Virus record (IMG/VR): IMGVR_UViG_3300031997_000001
Span: 124,001 to 188,000 of that record
DNA length: 64,000 nt
Reading direction: 5' to 3' (one strand)
Source of the DNA: a virus
Shown: positions 8,150-17,273 of the stretch, piece after piece
Layout of the letters: every line of letters starts with the position of its first letter
How positions within the stretch are numbered: position 1 is the stretch's first letter
Program-made: the position numbers and the translations under genes
Notes under the pieces: model-generated
The model's database searches: none
What the model was told of the DNA's origin: nothing
Seen by the model: the letters and a program-made list of their open reading frames with translations, nothing else

Positions 8150-8665
8150 ATGAAGATTATTACGTCGCTCGAGGAATACTTCAAGATTATCAAGACCTTG
8201 GCCCGCCCGAAGGCCGAGATCCGCATCGCCACCTACAACCTCTGGGCGGGCGTACTTCAGGACGGGCGGTTCACGAATGACTGGGGCAAGAAGGACTGGC
8301 ACAGCAGCGTGGGTGAGCTTTTCGATTATCTCCACGGTCTCGATGTCAAGGTCGAGATCAAGATTGGCAAGCCTCTTTTTGGCAAATGCAAGCTCCAGGA
8401 TAACGTAGAATGTTGCATGCACAAGAAGGAGGAGAAGTGGGATGATCGGCTGGACCAGATGGACAAGCGCTGGCCCAAGTTCACGTTTCAGATCCTAGGC
8501 ATCTCGCACGCGAAGCTCATCTTGTTCAAGCTCGAGGACGGAAAGCACTTCAGCATCTACGGCGGGCGCAACCTGTCGGATGCGCCGCTGATGGACTTGA
8601 GCTTCGTGGATGCCGACCCAAAGATATATCAGAAGTTGCTCAAGGTCTACGAGACGCTTCAATAG
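8150..8665 (+). CDS. Phospholipase D-superfamily protein with one HKD site
   Basis: 171 residues. SHAKLILFKLEDGKHFSIYGGRNLSD (about residues 120-145) gives the H.K(x)n..GGRNL.D pattern of the PLD superfamily; the N-terminal half (EIRIATYNLWAG) fits the usual first strand. One HKD motif means it would act as a dimer, as in Nuc-type nucleases. Substrate unknown; DNA or RNA cleavage is likeliest in a phage. Its 3' end overlaps the convergent glycosyltransferase gene by 26 bases. Confidence 0.75.
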   Translation: MKIITSLEEYFKIIKTLARPKAEIRIATYNLWAGVLQDGRFTNDWGKKDWHSSVGELFDYLHGLDVKVEIKIGKPLFGKCKLQDNVECCMHKKEEKWDDRLDQMDKRWPKFTFQILGISHAKLILFKLEDGKHFSIYGGRNLSDAPLMDLSFVDADPKIYQKLLKVYETLQ

Positions 8666-9587
8666 TCTTTCCCCCAGTAGCTGGCGGCGCCGGGTCCCCC
8701 CACCCATCTGTGGCGCCGCCGGCGTATCCGCAACACTTCAGAATGAGCTCCGCCCTGTTCTCCCAGGCATGGTTCGTCAGGATGTGGTGTCTTACCTTGC
8801 TTGCAATGAACTCCCGCTCGACGAAATGACGCAGGTAGAATTCGATCTTGGCATCCAGGTCCGCATCGTTCTTCCAGAGCATCTCGTCCAGTTCTGGCAG
8901 GTTGATGAGCGCGCGCAGGTCGTCATTCCAGTTCGCCAGCATGAATGCCCCGCAGCCTAGGATCTCGAAGTATTTGGCATTGATGTCGTAGCTCTTGGTC
9001 TTGTTAAAGCAGATCTTGGCCGACTGCATGGCCCTCACGTAGTCGGGGCCATAAGCCACGACGTGCTTCATCCTATATCTGTTGACGTAAGGCACCCTGT
9101 CCGGCGTCAGGCTTCCAGCTAGGATGATAGGGTCGATCCTCTCGGTCTCCAGGTCTACGCCATGATGCTTGCGAGAAGCGGCATAGGGCAGCCAGAACGA
9201 GTTCTTGAACTTGCTGGTATCCTTGGGGTTGTTGCAAGCTACCCAGTCGAAATTGCCTCTCTGGGTGAGATCGACGTAGTTGTGGGCGATGCCGCAGTCC
9301 GTCAGGTGGGTGTCGATCGCCCAGAAGACCTTAGGCGTCTTAACGTACTTCCAGTCGTTCCACCAGTCGAAGCCGGCCCAGTCCTTATCCGGATAGTTCT
9401 CTGTCGCTATGATTAAGTCGAAGCCGGGGGCTAATAGAAGAATGTCCTTGGGTGGAAACGGGCAACCAGGGCCTGCTATGGCGGCAGTATGGCCTAGGTT
9501 TTCGAATGCATAGAGAAGCTCCCACCCTTCCTTCCAATTGGCGTGCGGCTGACCTGTAAGCGTGCGGTCAACGAGCAGGATGCGCAT
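8640..9587 (-). CDS. Glycosyltransferase, GT-B fold (CgeB-like)
   Basis: 315 residues from ATG at 9587 (MRILLVDRTL, a typical first strand); an upstream in-frame extension lies inside the neighbouring gene and is not used. The C-terminal half has CFNKTKSYDINAKYFEILGC, the GT-B nucleotide-sugar site with F.ILGCGAF, as in CgeB/DUF3880-type transferases. Acts in the cytoplasm on an unknown acceptor. First gene seen of the sugar-modification island. Confidence 0.8.
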   Translation of the reverse strand: MRILLVDRTLTGQPHANWKEGWELLYAFENLGHTAAIAGPGCPFPPKDILLLAPGFDLIIATENYPDKDWAGFDWWNDWKYVKTPKVFWAIDTHLTDCGIAHNYVDLTQRGNFDWVACNNPKDTSKFKNSFWLPYAASRKHHGVDLETERIDPIILAGSLTPDRVPYVNRYRMKHVVAYGPDYVRAMQSAKICFNKTKSYDINAKYFEILGCGAFMLANWNDDLRALINLPELDEMLWKNDADLDAKIEFYLRHFVEREFIASKVRHHILTNHAWENRAELILKCCGYAGGATDGWGDPAPPATGGKTIEASRRP

Positions 9588-9601
9588 GGACGTGAAATAC
9601 T

Positions 9602-10045
9602 CTATTCCATACTCTGGTCGACGAGCTTCTTCCACACGTTGCGGGCGATGTTCGGATCCATCAGGAAGTCCAGGATGTGCTTCTCATCCCTGTTGTCTAT
9701 GTCCTGGACCCTGAATGCCTTCTTGATGGCGAGCATGTCGAAGCGGTCTATCATCTCCTGCGTCTTTATCTTGCCGTTCGGGAGGACGATCTGGACGAAC
9801 TTCTTGATGCCGATCTTTCCTTCCTGCTCGTCCACTTTCATGCCGATCTTGAGCGTGCGCCTGCTTCCATCCAGACCCTGAAAGGCCAGCGTCGCGAACG
9901 GACTCCCGTCCTCGTCCTTCGAGTACTGCCAGTCAGGCCCGCGCCAGTCACCCTGTCCCTGGGTTTCTGGCTCAGTCTCTATCTGAGCTGCGATCTCTTC
10001 CGGGGTGGGCATTTTTTCTGCCATGGGTCCCTCGTGTTCTGTCAT
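9602..10045 (-). CDS. Hypothetical acidic-N-terminus protein
   Basis: 147 residues (a second ATG at 10024 is also possible). The N-terminal 35 residues are Glu/Pro/Gln-rich and probably disordered; the rest is a compact alpha/beta region rich in Lys. It ends with TAG just before the glycosyltransferase start. Divergent from the micro-gene at 10074. No family recognised. Confidence 0.7.
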   Translation of the reverse strand: MTEHEGPMAEKMPTPEEIAAQIETEPETQGQGDWRGPDWQYSKDEDGSPFATLAFQGLDGSRRTLKIGMKVDEQEGKIGIKKFVQIVLPNGKIKTQEMIDRFDMLAIKKAFRVQDIDNRDEKHILDFLMDPNIARNVWKKLVDQSME

Positions 10046-10073
10046 AGATTTGATCGTGCAAATCTACTATAAG

Positions 10074-10166
10074 ATGAGCATAGGCCAGCAAATAGGGGCG
10101 ATTGGGGCGCTAGTATTTATAGCGATAGCGCTGTTTTTGTGGCGGTGGTGGAGGGGTGGGGAATGA
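10074..10166 (+). CDS. Micro-membrane protein (30 residues)
   Basis: ATG at 10074 to TGA at 10164-10166. The sequence is one transmembrane helix (IGALVFIAIALFLW) followed by a basic, Trp-rich tail (RWWRGGE). The stop overlaps the ATG of the next gene, and the GGAGGGG that ends this gene is that gene's ribosome-binding site. Coupling to the downstream large protein is therefore strong. Confidence 0.65.
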   Translation: MSIGQQIGAIGALVFIAIALFLWRWWRGGE

Positions 10167-13100
10167 GCCAAGACATGTCCGATAACCTGTGGCCTTCCCC
10201 AGAAGCCATTGCTTCCATTCTAGAAGCAGACCAGCTTACGACGAGCATAAAAGACGTACCGACTCCGGAAGTCATAAAGCCGGAGAGTCAGAAAACTGGT
10301 CAAGGTGAACAGAACCTTGCGCAAGCATGGCTTCTCGCCTGGCGAGAGCTCCTCTGGCAGCAATTCCAGGAAAACGCCAGGATCGGCAAAATGCCCCTGG
10401 AGAAGGCGATAAAAGACTATTCGGATGCCGTCTCGACTGCCCAAAAGAAGGCTACCGTACATTTCTTCGCTGGCGTGACATATGATGCCATTTCGAATGA
10501 AATCACGAAAGCAAGAGTTAGCGGCGACACGGAGAGGGTCAAGAAGTTCGAAGGCGAGCTTCAGAAATATCAGGATACGGTCAAGAAGCTAGTGAAGGAA
10601 GAACTGCCAGACTGGGATGCCAAGGCGATCAGCATCATTGAGAAACTGCCAGACATAAGGACTCTGATTAGTCAGGTCGTAATCGACGACATCAACCGGC
10701 TCAGGGACGAGCTTGGCAAGCAGGAGGACGAAATCGGCGCGATCATCGTACAACTCATGTCCGGGGACACCTTAGAAAAGAAGTTCGGCGACTTCGTAAA
10801 GAGGCTGGAAGAGAAGCTCAAGGCTGACGACAGGATCAAGAACTACGTCCAAGCCATAAACTGGGAGGAGCTTCGGAAGAAGGCCATCAAGCACACTATG
10901 CCGCAGGTGACCCTGACGAAGACTGGAGAATATGCGCCAGGCTCCAAGGAAGCAGAGGATCTTGCAAAGGCTAATGCAGATTTTGACAAGCTGACGCAAA
11001 GCCTGGGCGGGAGAGGCTTAGGTTCCGATCCAGGCTTAGGTTCCGACCCAGTGAGAGTCTTCGCAATCGACGACCAAGGCAACCAGAATAATCGCAGTTA
11101 TGCTACGAGCCATCGCGATAAGATCCACACACAAGCCATAAGGGACATCGTCGCAGAGATCATCGACGGCGTGGGAACCGATAAGTCGCTCATACCTGGC
11201 GACGTCAGGGCGAAGACGGAAGCGGGGAAGCCGGTTAAGACTACGGAGCCGGGGTCCCGGTTTTCCATCGACGCAAAGCCGGAGGAGATCGCCAGCCGCG
11301 CCGTCCGGACTATTGACTACGGCAGGGAAGGGGCGGAGGCTCGCAGGCGCGAGGAGAGAGAGGGGAAGCCGCTTGAAGGCGACAAGTTCGCCAAGGATCT
11401 CACCGGCGCCGTCTATCGCGTCTCGATACCGTTCACGCAGGACGGCAGGGCCAGGACGCTCCGGGCTTATGTATGCCTCGCCCAGCCCAGGAAAGAACTG
11501 AGCCCGGAGGCGAAGGCGAAGATCGACCCTTACGCCATAATCCGGGACAGGCTTGCCCCAGGTGAAGCATCGGCCCTTCAGGTCTACGTCTATTACGACG
11601 GCAAGATGGTCAGCAACGACTCGACGACCGGCATGGATCTCGGAGAGCCTCTGAAGAAAGTAAGCGGGTCCCTAGCCTTTAAGGACCCCAAAGAAGTCAT
11701 GGCAGACGTTGCCATGAAGCTCCTCGTCGGAAAGCGACACGAGGTTACGCCGGACATCTCCAAGGAAGAGATCAAGAAGCAAGCACGGGAGATAAGCGCG
11801 AAGGACGAAAGCGGTGCCCCGGGTAAGGGTGGATATGGCATCTGGCGCGTGGACGTCCCTTATTCGTGGATCGACTTCGACGACCCCAACGTCCTGGCCA
11901 TGAAGAGGCCAGAATCCAGTGGCAGAAAGAGGACTGCCCCACAGGCCTTGCAGCCCAAAGGTCGCGCTGAGACAGTCGGAAGGCATGCCGTCTCCAAGAA
12001 GACGCCGACTGACGAGCTGCCGGGCGAAGACAGCGGGTTAGCCGCGGCCAGAAAGACGGAAACGGTCCAGCTCTACATCAACTTCGGCAAGCTTTCTGAT
12101 CAGGAAGCTCGGAAACTCATTGACCGCGACGCAGGCAAGAAGGACATCCCCGGCGTCTCTACGTCGACATACGTGCAAGCGCAGGGGATGACCAACGCCT
12201 GGTACTGGCAGCAGAAGGTGGGCGGCCACGTCCAGGAAGTCGTCTGGGATGCCGGCGAAGAGTCGGATCCCAAGCTATCGGGATCGAAATCAAGAAAGGC
12301 GGTCCAAGCGAATGCGGTGCCAATCCCGGAGAAGATCTTCACCACACATAAGGACAATCCGAAGAAGATCGTCCAGCTCGTTGCCTTGCAAGTCTCCCAT
12401 ACGCTTGGTATCGACGATGGCGAGATCATCCTAGATAAGGGACTGCCTGGAAAGGTCTGGCAGGGTCCAACAAAAACGCCACGAGAGCCAGAGCCCAACG
12501 TCATCCGGATCGGCATCCGGCACTCTGCTAGAAGCGGTAAGACTGAAACCAAGGCAGCCCAGGCGCCATACAGGCTGTCGGACGACGAACGGAAGATCCT
12601 TCAGGCTGGTGAGGAGGCCGCGGAAAGGCTGCGCGCGAGATGGGATGCTGGCAAGTCCAAAATGTCCGAGGAGGAGAGGAACGAAGCGCTCCACCTCCTC
12701 AGGCGCGCCCTCGAGGTTGGCAAGAAGACAAAGGGCGACATGGCGTCTGTTGAAGGCGGTCTTGACCTTCCGGAAGAGTTTGCCTGGACCATGGTCTACG
12801 TGGCTAAGGATCCTGGAGATCCCGCGAGCGTCCAAGCTGCCCGCGATCTGGCCAAGAAGGACTATGCCGCAGAACGAAAAGAATGGGAAGCGGGAGAAGA
12901 AGAAAGCAGGTGGAAGTCAAAATCCGCCGAAGAGAAACACGCCCAGAAACTCGCCAAGATGGGCGATGCGTTGAAGCGGGCGGAAGATGAGGAATTGAGG
13001 GGAGGAGATCCTGATGAACTTGACGCGTCTGATGATAGTGGGGTTGACGTACCGGATGCCGGTGGTGCCGAAGTCCCTGCCAAGGCGCTTCCTGGCTTCC

Positions 13101-13213
13101 TAAGCGCCCCATCCAAGGGCGTTGGTGAAAGCAAGGCGTTCCTTGAGGCTTCCCGCCTTATCTCTGAATCCAAGGAGCTGATCCGAAGGCTTAGAGGGCG
13201 TGTCCGGAGGTAG
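10163..13213 (+). CDS. Very large hypothetical protein, highly charged
   Basis: 1,016 residues from ATG at 10163 (GGAGGGG 9 bases upstream; an in-frame GTG at 10139 lies inside the micro-gene). Lys/Glu-rich helices dominate residues 50-270. A perfect 18-bp tandem repeat (11014-11049) encodes GLGSDP twice. The central part alternates beta-rich segments with basic, Pro-rich linkers. The C-terminal 250 residues are charged helix with an acidic patch. No domain recognised. It could be a virion or ejected protein, from size and charge only. Confidence 0.75.
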   Translation: MSQDMSDNLWPSPEAIASILEADQLTTSIKDVPTPEVIKPESQKTGQGEQNLAQAWLLAWRELLWQQFQENARIGKMPLEKAIKDYSDAVSTAQKKATVHFFAGVTYDAISNEITKARVSGDTERVKKFEGELQKYQDTVKKLVKEELPDWDAKAISIIEKLPDIRTLISQVVIDDINRLRDELGKQEDEIGAIIVQLMSGDTLEKKFGDFVKRLEEKLKADDRIKNYVQAINWEELRKKAIKHTMPQVTLTKTGEYAPGSKEAEDLAKANADFDKLTQSLGGRGLGSDPGLGSDPVRVFAIDDQGNQNNRSYATSHRDKIHTQAIRDIVAEIIDGVGTDKSLIPGDVRAKTEAGKPVKTTEPGSRFSIDAKPEEIASRAVRTIDYGREGAEARRREEREGKPLEGDKFAKDLTGAVYRVSIPFTQDGRARTLRAYVCLAQPRKELSPEAKAKIDPYAIIRDRLAPGEASALQVYVYYDGKMVSNDSTTGMDLGEPLKKVSGSLAFKDPKEVMADVAMKLLVGKRHEVTPDISKEEIKKQAREISAKDESGAPGKGGYGIWRVDVPYSWIDFDDPNVLAMKRPESSGRKRTAPQALQPKGRAETVGRHAVSKKTPTDELPGEDSGLAAARKTETVQLYINFGKLSDQEARKLIDRDAGKKDIPGVSTSTYVQAQGMTNAWYWQQKVGGHVQEVVWDAGEESDPKLSGSKSRKAVQANAVPIPEKIFTTHKDNPKKIVQLVALQVSHTLGIDDGEIILDKGLPGKVWQGPTKTPREPEPNVIRIGIRHSARSGKTETKAAQAPYRLSDDERKILQAGEEAAERLRARWDAGKSKMSEEERNEALHLLRRALEVGKKTKGDMASVEGGLDLPEEFAWTMVYVAKDPGDPASVQAARDLAKKDYAAERKEWEAGEEESRWKSKSAEEKHAQKLAKMGDALKRAEDEELRGGDPDELDASDDSGVDVPDAGGAEVPAKALPGFLSAPSKGVGESKAFLEASRLISESKELIRRLRGRVRR

Positions 13214-13290
13214 TTCGGAGGGTCCCGAGGCCTCGATTATCTGATAGTATCTGAAATGCGCGTGGAGGGCAACGAGGGTGTCAGGGCGTG

Positions 13291-13857
13291 TCAGGGAAGG
13301 CCGAAAGCGCCGTCCAACTTGTCTTCGAACGGGTCGATAGTCTTGCCGAAGAGTTTCTGCTTCCCCTTCTCCTCTTTACCTTGCTCCTTGCACAGGTCGC
13401 ACCCCGGATAGGTTCTCTTGTTCTGAATGTGGTACCAGTGGGCGGCTTTCATCTGCTCTTGCGCCATATCAGCGTCGTATGCCTGCCTGGCCTTGCTAGG
13501 TGCGTCTGGCTTCCTGATGGCGTTCTTGCCGAGCGGAACGAAGATTCTCCATTCCTTCAGGCCGAGCTTCACCGGCCAACTGATGCGTACCAACCAGATG
13601 CCATTGGCGTCTTCGGATAGCTCTACGTCGTCGGAAGCCTTAATTTCCCTGCGCGCGAATTCCATCATGATCAGATTAGCTACCTTCCGCACGAACTGTT
13701 CTACATTGCCGTCGTCGATGCCCTCTATGTCCTTTTCGCTCAGGTTCTTTATGCGGACGTCTCGGCCGATGGTCGTATTGCCAAAGGGAATCTCGGTCTT
13801 CTGGAGCTCGTAGGCGTAGACCTTGAACCAATCCGCGGGTGGCCTTGCTTCTGGCAT
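13291..13857 (-). CDS. Hypothetical protein
   Basis: 188 residues. The centre (residues 30-110) has the alternating pattern of an alpha/beta domain with WLVRISWPVKLG and WRIFVPLG strands. Near the C-terminus a CDLC pair follows a His (HWYHIQ), possibly half a zinc site. Convergent with the 1,016-residue gene (77-base gap with no clear terminator). Confidence 0.7.
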   Translation of the reverse strand: MPEARPPADWFKVYAYELQKTEIPFGNTTIGRDVRIKNLSEKDIEGIDDGNVEQFVRKVANLIMMEFARREIKASDDVELSEDANGIWLVRISWPVKLGLKEWRIFVPLGKNAIRKPDAPSKARQAYDADMAQEQMKAAHWYHIQNKRTYPGCDLCKEQGKEEKGKQKLFGKTIDPFEDKLDGAFGLP

Positions 13858-13877
13858 GCTGTATATTTTACTGCGGA

Positions 13878-14513
13878 CTAAATTAGGATGACTCCGGAGG
13901 GCGGCTTCTTGAAGTGTACGATGGTGTCCCTGACTTCCGGGACCAGGTCTACGAAGTCCATGAATCCGGCGTCAAGTATGGCTTGCTTGACCAGTTCGAG
14001 GTCCTGGTAGAACCAGGGACACTGATCCGGAGGAAAGACTGCCCCTTTATCCACTTGGATGAGATTAGGATGCTTCTGCCAGTTGCCGAACATGCATACC
14101 AGATTGGCGCCTCTCTTCGTAACCCTAAACAGACTCTTCAAATATTCACGCACCGCATCCATTGTCAAATGACAGAAGCACCCGAAGCTCCACACGAAAT
14201 CGACGCTGTTATCCGCCACACCTAGGCAGGAGAAATTCCTGTCCGGGAGCTCAATATACTCAACGTTCGGGAGTTGGGCAATCCAGTCAGATTTAGGTAT
14301 TACATCCAGACAGATGACCTTCTTGAAGTTCGGACTTAAGCAGTTCTGAGTCCAGACACCACGACCGCATCCGACTTCCAAGGCGACGTGTTGCTTGTTG
14401 CAGAACGGCGTAACGGTCGTCTTTATGAAGTCGCTTACGGGCATCGTATACGGCCACTGCTCGACGTAGCCGATGCCCCAGGCCTTTATGAAGCAATCTT
14501 TTGGCGTGTCCAT
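13878..14513 (-). CDS. Class I SAM-dependent methyltransferase
   Basis: 211 residues. Motif I is ALEVGCGRGVW (about residues 44-54). ICLDVIP gives the acidic end of strand 2, and SVDFVWSFGCFCHL the motif IV region. The substrate is unknown; it lies directly after two radical-SAM genes and among glycosyltransferases, so a sugar or virion glycan is a reasonable guess. The first base pair of its ATG overlaps the stop of the next gene. Confidence 0.85.
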   Translation of the reverse strand: MDTPKDCFIKAWGIGYVEQWPYTMPVSDFIKTTVTPFCNKQHVALEVGCGRGVWTQNCLSPNFKKVICLDVIPKSDWIAQLPNVEYIELPDRNFSCLGVADNSVDFVWSFGCFCHLTMDAVREYLKSLFRVTKRGANLVCMFGNWQKHPNLIQVDKGAVFPPDQCPWFYQDLELVKQAILDAGFMDFVDLVPEVRDTIVHFKKPPSGVILI

Positions 14514-15304
14514 TAGAATGGCGTCAAGACAGAGGGTGCCGCGTCATATTTCTTCTTAAGCTCTATCCAGGTCGGCGACAGGAGCCACTCCGTAGACTCC
14601 TTAAATGGCAGGCCTGTGTAGAACTTATACTCGCCGCAGTATTTGCAGAAATTTTGAAGTTGGATGTCCTTCCTGGCCTTGAAATCTTGAAGGTTCTTAA
14701 CGCCAAGGTCCAGGCCTAGCACCTTGTCGATCGTAGCCGCCGGCGGGCAGACGTAAAAGCCGTACTTGTTGACGCAAATCGGGCAGTCCCGAATGATGCC
14801 ACACCCTTCTGAGAAATCGCGACCTGCGAGTTCCGGCACGTCCACGGGCGCTATATACATCGTCTTATGTGCCGGGATCGCCTTATACTTCTCGGAATCT
14901 ATGACGTAATCGAATGCCGGGTCAGTCATGTCCAGTGGCCCGCAATTGCAGACTCTCCAGTTTCCAGTAGCGAAGATGGCTTGCTGGAGAGCCGGGTCGA
15001 CTCGGATGCCGTTGGATTGCATACAAATCTGAAAGCCTATCCTGCTTTTGTATCCCTGGACTAGTTTGATGGCTTCTACGAGGCGCGGGTGTAGGGTCGG
15101 TTCGCCGCCAGTCAAGAATATCCGCTTGAGCTCCCATTTCTCCGTAACGAACTGGTTGAGGATCCTATCAAGCTGTTCCAAGGTCATGTTGCAGTCGTCG
15201 TACGTGAACTTGCTGACGCCGGCAAGACAGTTCCCACAGGCAAGGTTGCACCTGTAGGTGAGCATGACGCTGAGTTCCCACCACTTAACCGTATAGGATA
15301 TCAT
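14513..15304 (-). CDS. Radical SAM protein (copy 1 of 2)
   Basis: 263 residues. The cluster-binding motif is YRCNLACGNC (C..xC..C, about residues 18-26), with GGEPTLHP as the SAM-binding GGE motif. The C-terminal part has CGIIRDCPICV, FYVCPPA and NFCKYCGEY, extra Cys clusters as in SPASM-type enzymes. It therefore likely holds one or two auxiliary Fe-S clusters. Paralogue of the next gene; both end in ELKKKYD.AP..LT.F. Confidence 0.88.
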   Translation of the reverse strand: MISYTVKWWELSVMLTYRCNLACGNCLAGVSKFTYDDCNMTLEQLDRILNQFVTEKWELKRIFLTGGEPTLHPRLVEAIKLVQGYKSRIGFQICMQSNGIRVDPALQQAIFATGNWRVCNCGPLDMTDPAFDYVIDSEKYKAIPAHKTMYIAPVDVPELAGRDFSEGCGIIRDCPICVNKYGFYVCPPAATIDKVLGLDLGVKNLQDFKARKDIQLQNFCKYCGEYKFYTGLPFKESTEWLLSPTWIELKKKYDAAPSVLTPF

Positions 15305-15308
15305 GGAT

Positions 15309-16103
15309 TTAGAATAATGTCAGGGCTGGAGGCGCAGTGTCGTACTTCTTCTTGAGCTCTACCCAAGTCGGCGACATAAGCCATTGTCTTGATTCGGAGA
15401 ATGGTAACTTGGTGTAAAACTTGTATTCCCCACAATATTTACAAAATTGTTGAAGTTGTGCTTTTGCTTTATCGCCTTGTATAAACTCTTTGAGATCCTT
15501 GATGCCAGCGTCTAATCCTAGAATTCTATCAACCGTTTGGAGGCCCACGCATATATAATAGCCGTATTTATTCAACACGACTGGGCATTCGGTTAGTATG
15601 GGGCATCCAGCCGAAAAATCTTTATTGGCGAGCTCAGGGACGTCCATGGGCGCAACGTACATCGTTTTTAGCGCAGGTACGCCAGCACTTTTGTTAGAAT
15701 TCACTATCAAATCAGTCTTGACCCTAAGGTGCGTCCCGTCCACGCCGCATGTACCCCAATTTCCAAGGTTCATGATGGCCTTCTGCATCGCCAGGTTGTT
15801 TACCCCGTTTGTTGCTATGAGGATTTGGTGCCCCAAAGCAGGCTGGTATTTTCTAAATAGGTTTAGGATCTCAAGAAACTGTGGGTGGAGAGTACACTCT
15901 CCGCCGCATAGCCATATCTTGTTCCATTTCCAACTATTGTCTTTTGTCTGCTGAAAAAGCTTCTCTATTTGTTCCAACGACATGTCGTCTGCGCCGCCAC
16001 GTGTGAATCTGCCGCAGCCGGCTATACAATTTCCACATGAGAGATTACATCGATACGTAAGCATTATCATTAGATCCCGCCAGTTTATGGGGTATGTATC
16101 CAT
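15309..16103 (-). CDS. Radical SAM protein (copy 2 of 2)
   Basis: 264 residues, tandem paralogue of the preceding-coordinate gene, separated by 4 bases. The motif YRCNLSCGNC binds the 4Fe-4S cluster; GGECTLHP is a GGE motif in which the usual Pro after GGE is Cys. Extra Cys sets are CPILTECPVV, YYICVG and CKYCGEY. Its DNA is more AT-rich than its neighbour's, suggesting separate acquisition of the two copies rather than a recent duplication. Confidence 0.88.
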   Translation of the reverse strand: MDTYPINWRDLMIMLTYRCNLSCGNCIAGCGRFTRGGADDMSLEQIEKLFQQTKDNSWKWNKIWLCGGECTLHPQFLEILNLFRKYQPALGHQILIATNGVNNLAMQKAIMNLGNWGTCGVDGTHLRVKTDLIVNSNKSAGVPALKTMYVAPMDVPELANKDFSAGCPILTECPVVLNKYGYYICVGLQTVDRILGLDAGIKDLKEFIQGDKAKAQLQQFCKYCGEYKFYTKLPFSESRQWLMSPTWVELKKKYDTAPPALTLF

Positions 16104-16236
16104 ATCTAATCGTCTCCTGTCAGATCAACAATAGTTAAGTAATCCGGTGTCCATAGGATTACTGATCCAGAGATTACTTCCATACTGTTCGGCTTTAGGG
16201 AAAGCAAAGCCATCAACCATAGAAATCCACGCCGGG

Positions 16237-16644
16237 TCATAAAACAGGCCTTGCTTTTATGAGTTTGATGATCTTGGCAGGATTCCCCACAACGACAACA
16301 AATGGCGGCACATCCTTTGTGATCACTGAGCCAGCACCTACAACGGAATGCTTTCCGATACGGCAAGGTCCAACGATGATGCATCCACTAGCAATCCAAA
16401 CGCCTTCCTCGATGATGATGTTTCTGTTCTTCTTTATGGCTAATTGTCTAGCCGCCCCAAACTGTTCGTAATCATGCGCGCCAGTCAACAACATGGTGTT
16501 ATGAGCAATAGAAGCATAGGCATCAATTTGAACGTAGCCAGAAGAAACGTTTATGAGAACATCGGCTAAAGCTGCTGTTGGGTGTATTTTGACGTCCGCA
16601 GCAGAACCCCCCATAATCTTCCATATTCTAGGGATGCAAACCAT
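16237..16644 (-). CDS. Hexapeptide-repeat acyltransferase, apparently frameshifted at 3' end
   Basis: 135 residues of left-handed beta-helix acyltransferase: repeats such as VKIHPTAALADVLI, NIIIEEGVWIASGCIIVG and RIGKHSVVGAGSVITKDVP, with the end GNPAKIIK. It transfers an acetyl or other acyl group from CoA or ACP to a sugar or similar substrate; TGAHDY contains the likely catalytic His. The stop at 16237 follows a TTTT run. In another frame the DNA continues with a protein-like stretch to 16125 (FYDPAWISMVDGFAFP and onward), so the native C-terminus may be about 38 residues longer. Confidence 0.8.
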   Translation of the reverse strand: MVCIPRIWKIMGGSAADVKIHPTAALADVLINVSSGYVQIDAYASIAHNTMLLTGAHDYEQFGAARQLAIKKNRNIIIEEGVWIASGCIIVGPCRIGKHSVVGAGSVITKDVPPFVVVVGNPAKIIKLIKARPVL

Positions 16645-16652
16645 AGGTACCC

Positions 16653-17273
16653 CTACAATTTCGTGAACTCGAACTTATGATCCTCTCCGCTCCCGGTGTG
16701 ACCCAGGCACTTGAAATCGAAGTCTGGACAGAATTGCTTCAGGTCATCGGGCTTGCGGGCCAGCCAGACGTGGCGTTCATTTGGCGGCGCCTGGGTGACT
16801 GGCGTGATGGCGAAGATCTTGCCGCCCTTCGGGATTAACCTCGCCGCGTGTTTGAAGATCGTCACGATGTCGTTGGGCATTAAATGCTCTATGACGTCGA
16901 AGGCGACAATATGATTGATCTCGGTATCTTTCAGAAGACGAAGAAACTGGCTTGCGTCAGTGATAATGACGTCGATCTTGTCCAGTACCGCCTTTGCGTC
17001 TCGCATAAGTGATAGAAGGAAGTGGCCGGCTGCCAGGCTGTAATCTATGGCGAGGACCTTCTTGACGTTCGGATGCCGAGATAGGACGATCGAAATCTCA
17101 CCGCGTCCGAATCCCAGATCTATGACGGTCTGGCCCGGAGCCTTATCAAGCTCCTTATCCACCCAGCCTTCATAGGACTTTAGGCGCTTGCTGAGCTGGC
17201 CAGGCGGAAGCTCCCAGCCCTCGCAGTTCGTCTTGTAGTACGCCTCGTCATAGAGGCTTCTGGGCACTGTCAT
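16653..17273 (-). CDS. Class I SAM-dependent methyltransferase
   Basis: 206 residues. Motif I is VIDLGFGRGE (about 50-59), LAIDYS ends strand 2, IDVIITDAS is motif II-like and IVAFDVIEHL is the motif around strand 4 typical of small-molecule methyltransferases. Overlaps the next gene by 4 bases (TGACAATGA-type junction). Substrate unknown, probably a sugar or lipid intermediate in this island. Confidence 0.85.
   Translation of the reverse strand: MTVPRSLYDEAYYKTNCEGWELPPGQLSKRLKSYEGWVDKELDKAPGQTVIDLGFGRGEISIVLSRHPNVKKVLAIDYSLAAGHFLLSLMRDAKAVLDKIDVIITDASQFLRLLKDTEINHIVAFDVIEHLMPNDIVTIFKHAARLIPKGGKIFAITPVTQAPPNERHVWLARKPDDLKQFCPDFDFKCLGHTGSGEDHKFEFTKL

Noticed and set aside
8666-13213. More tRNA genes near the suppressor tRNA or in + strand gaps
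   Set aside because: No other cloverleaf with matching stems was found by eye; a computational scan could still add some.
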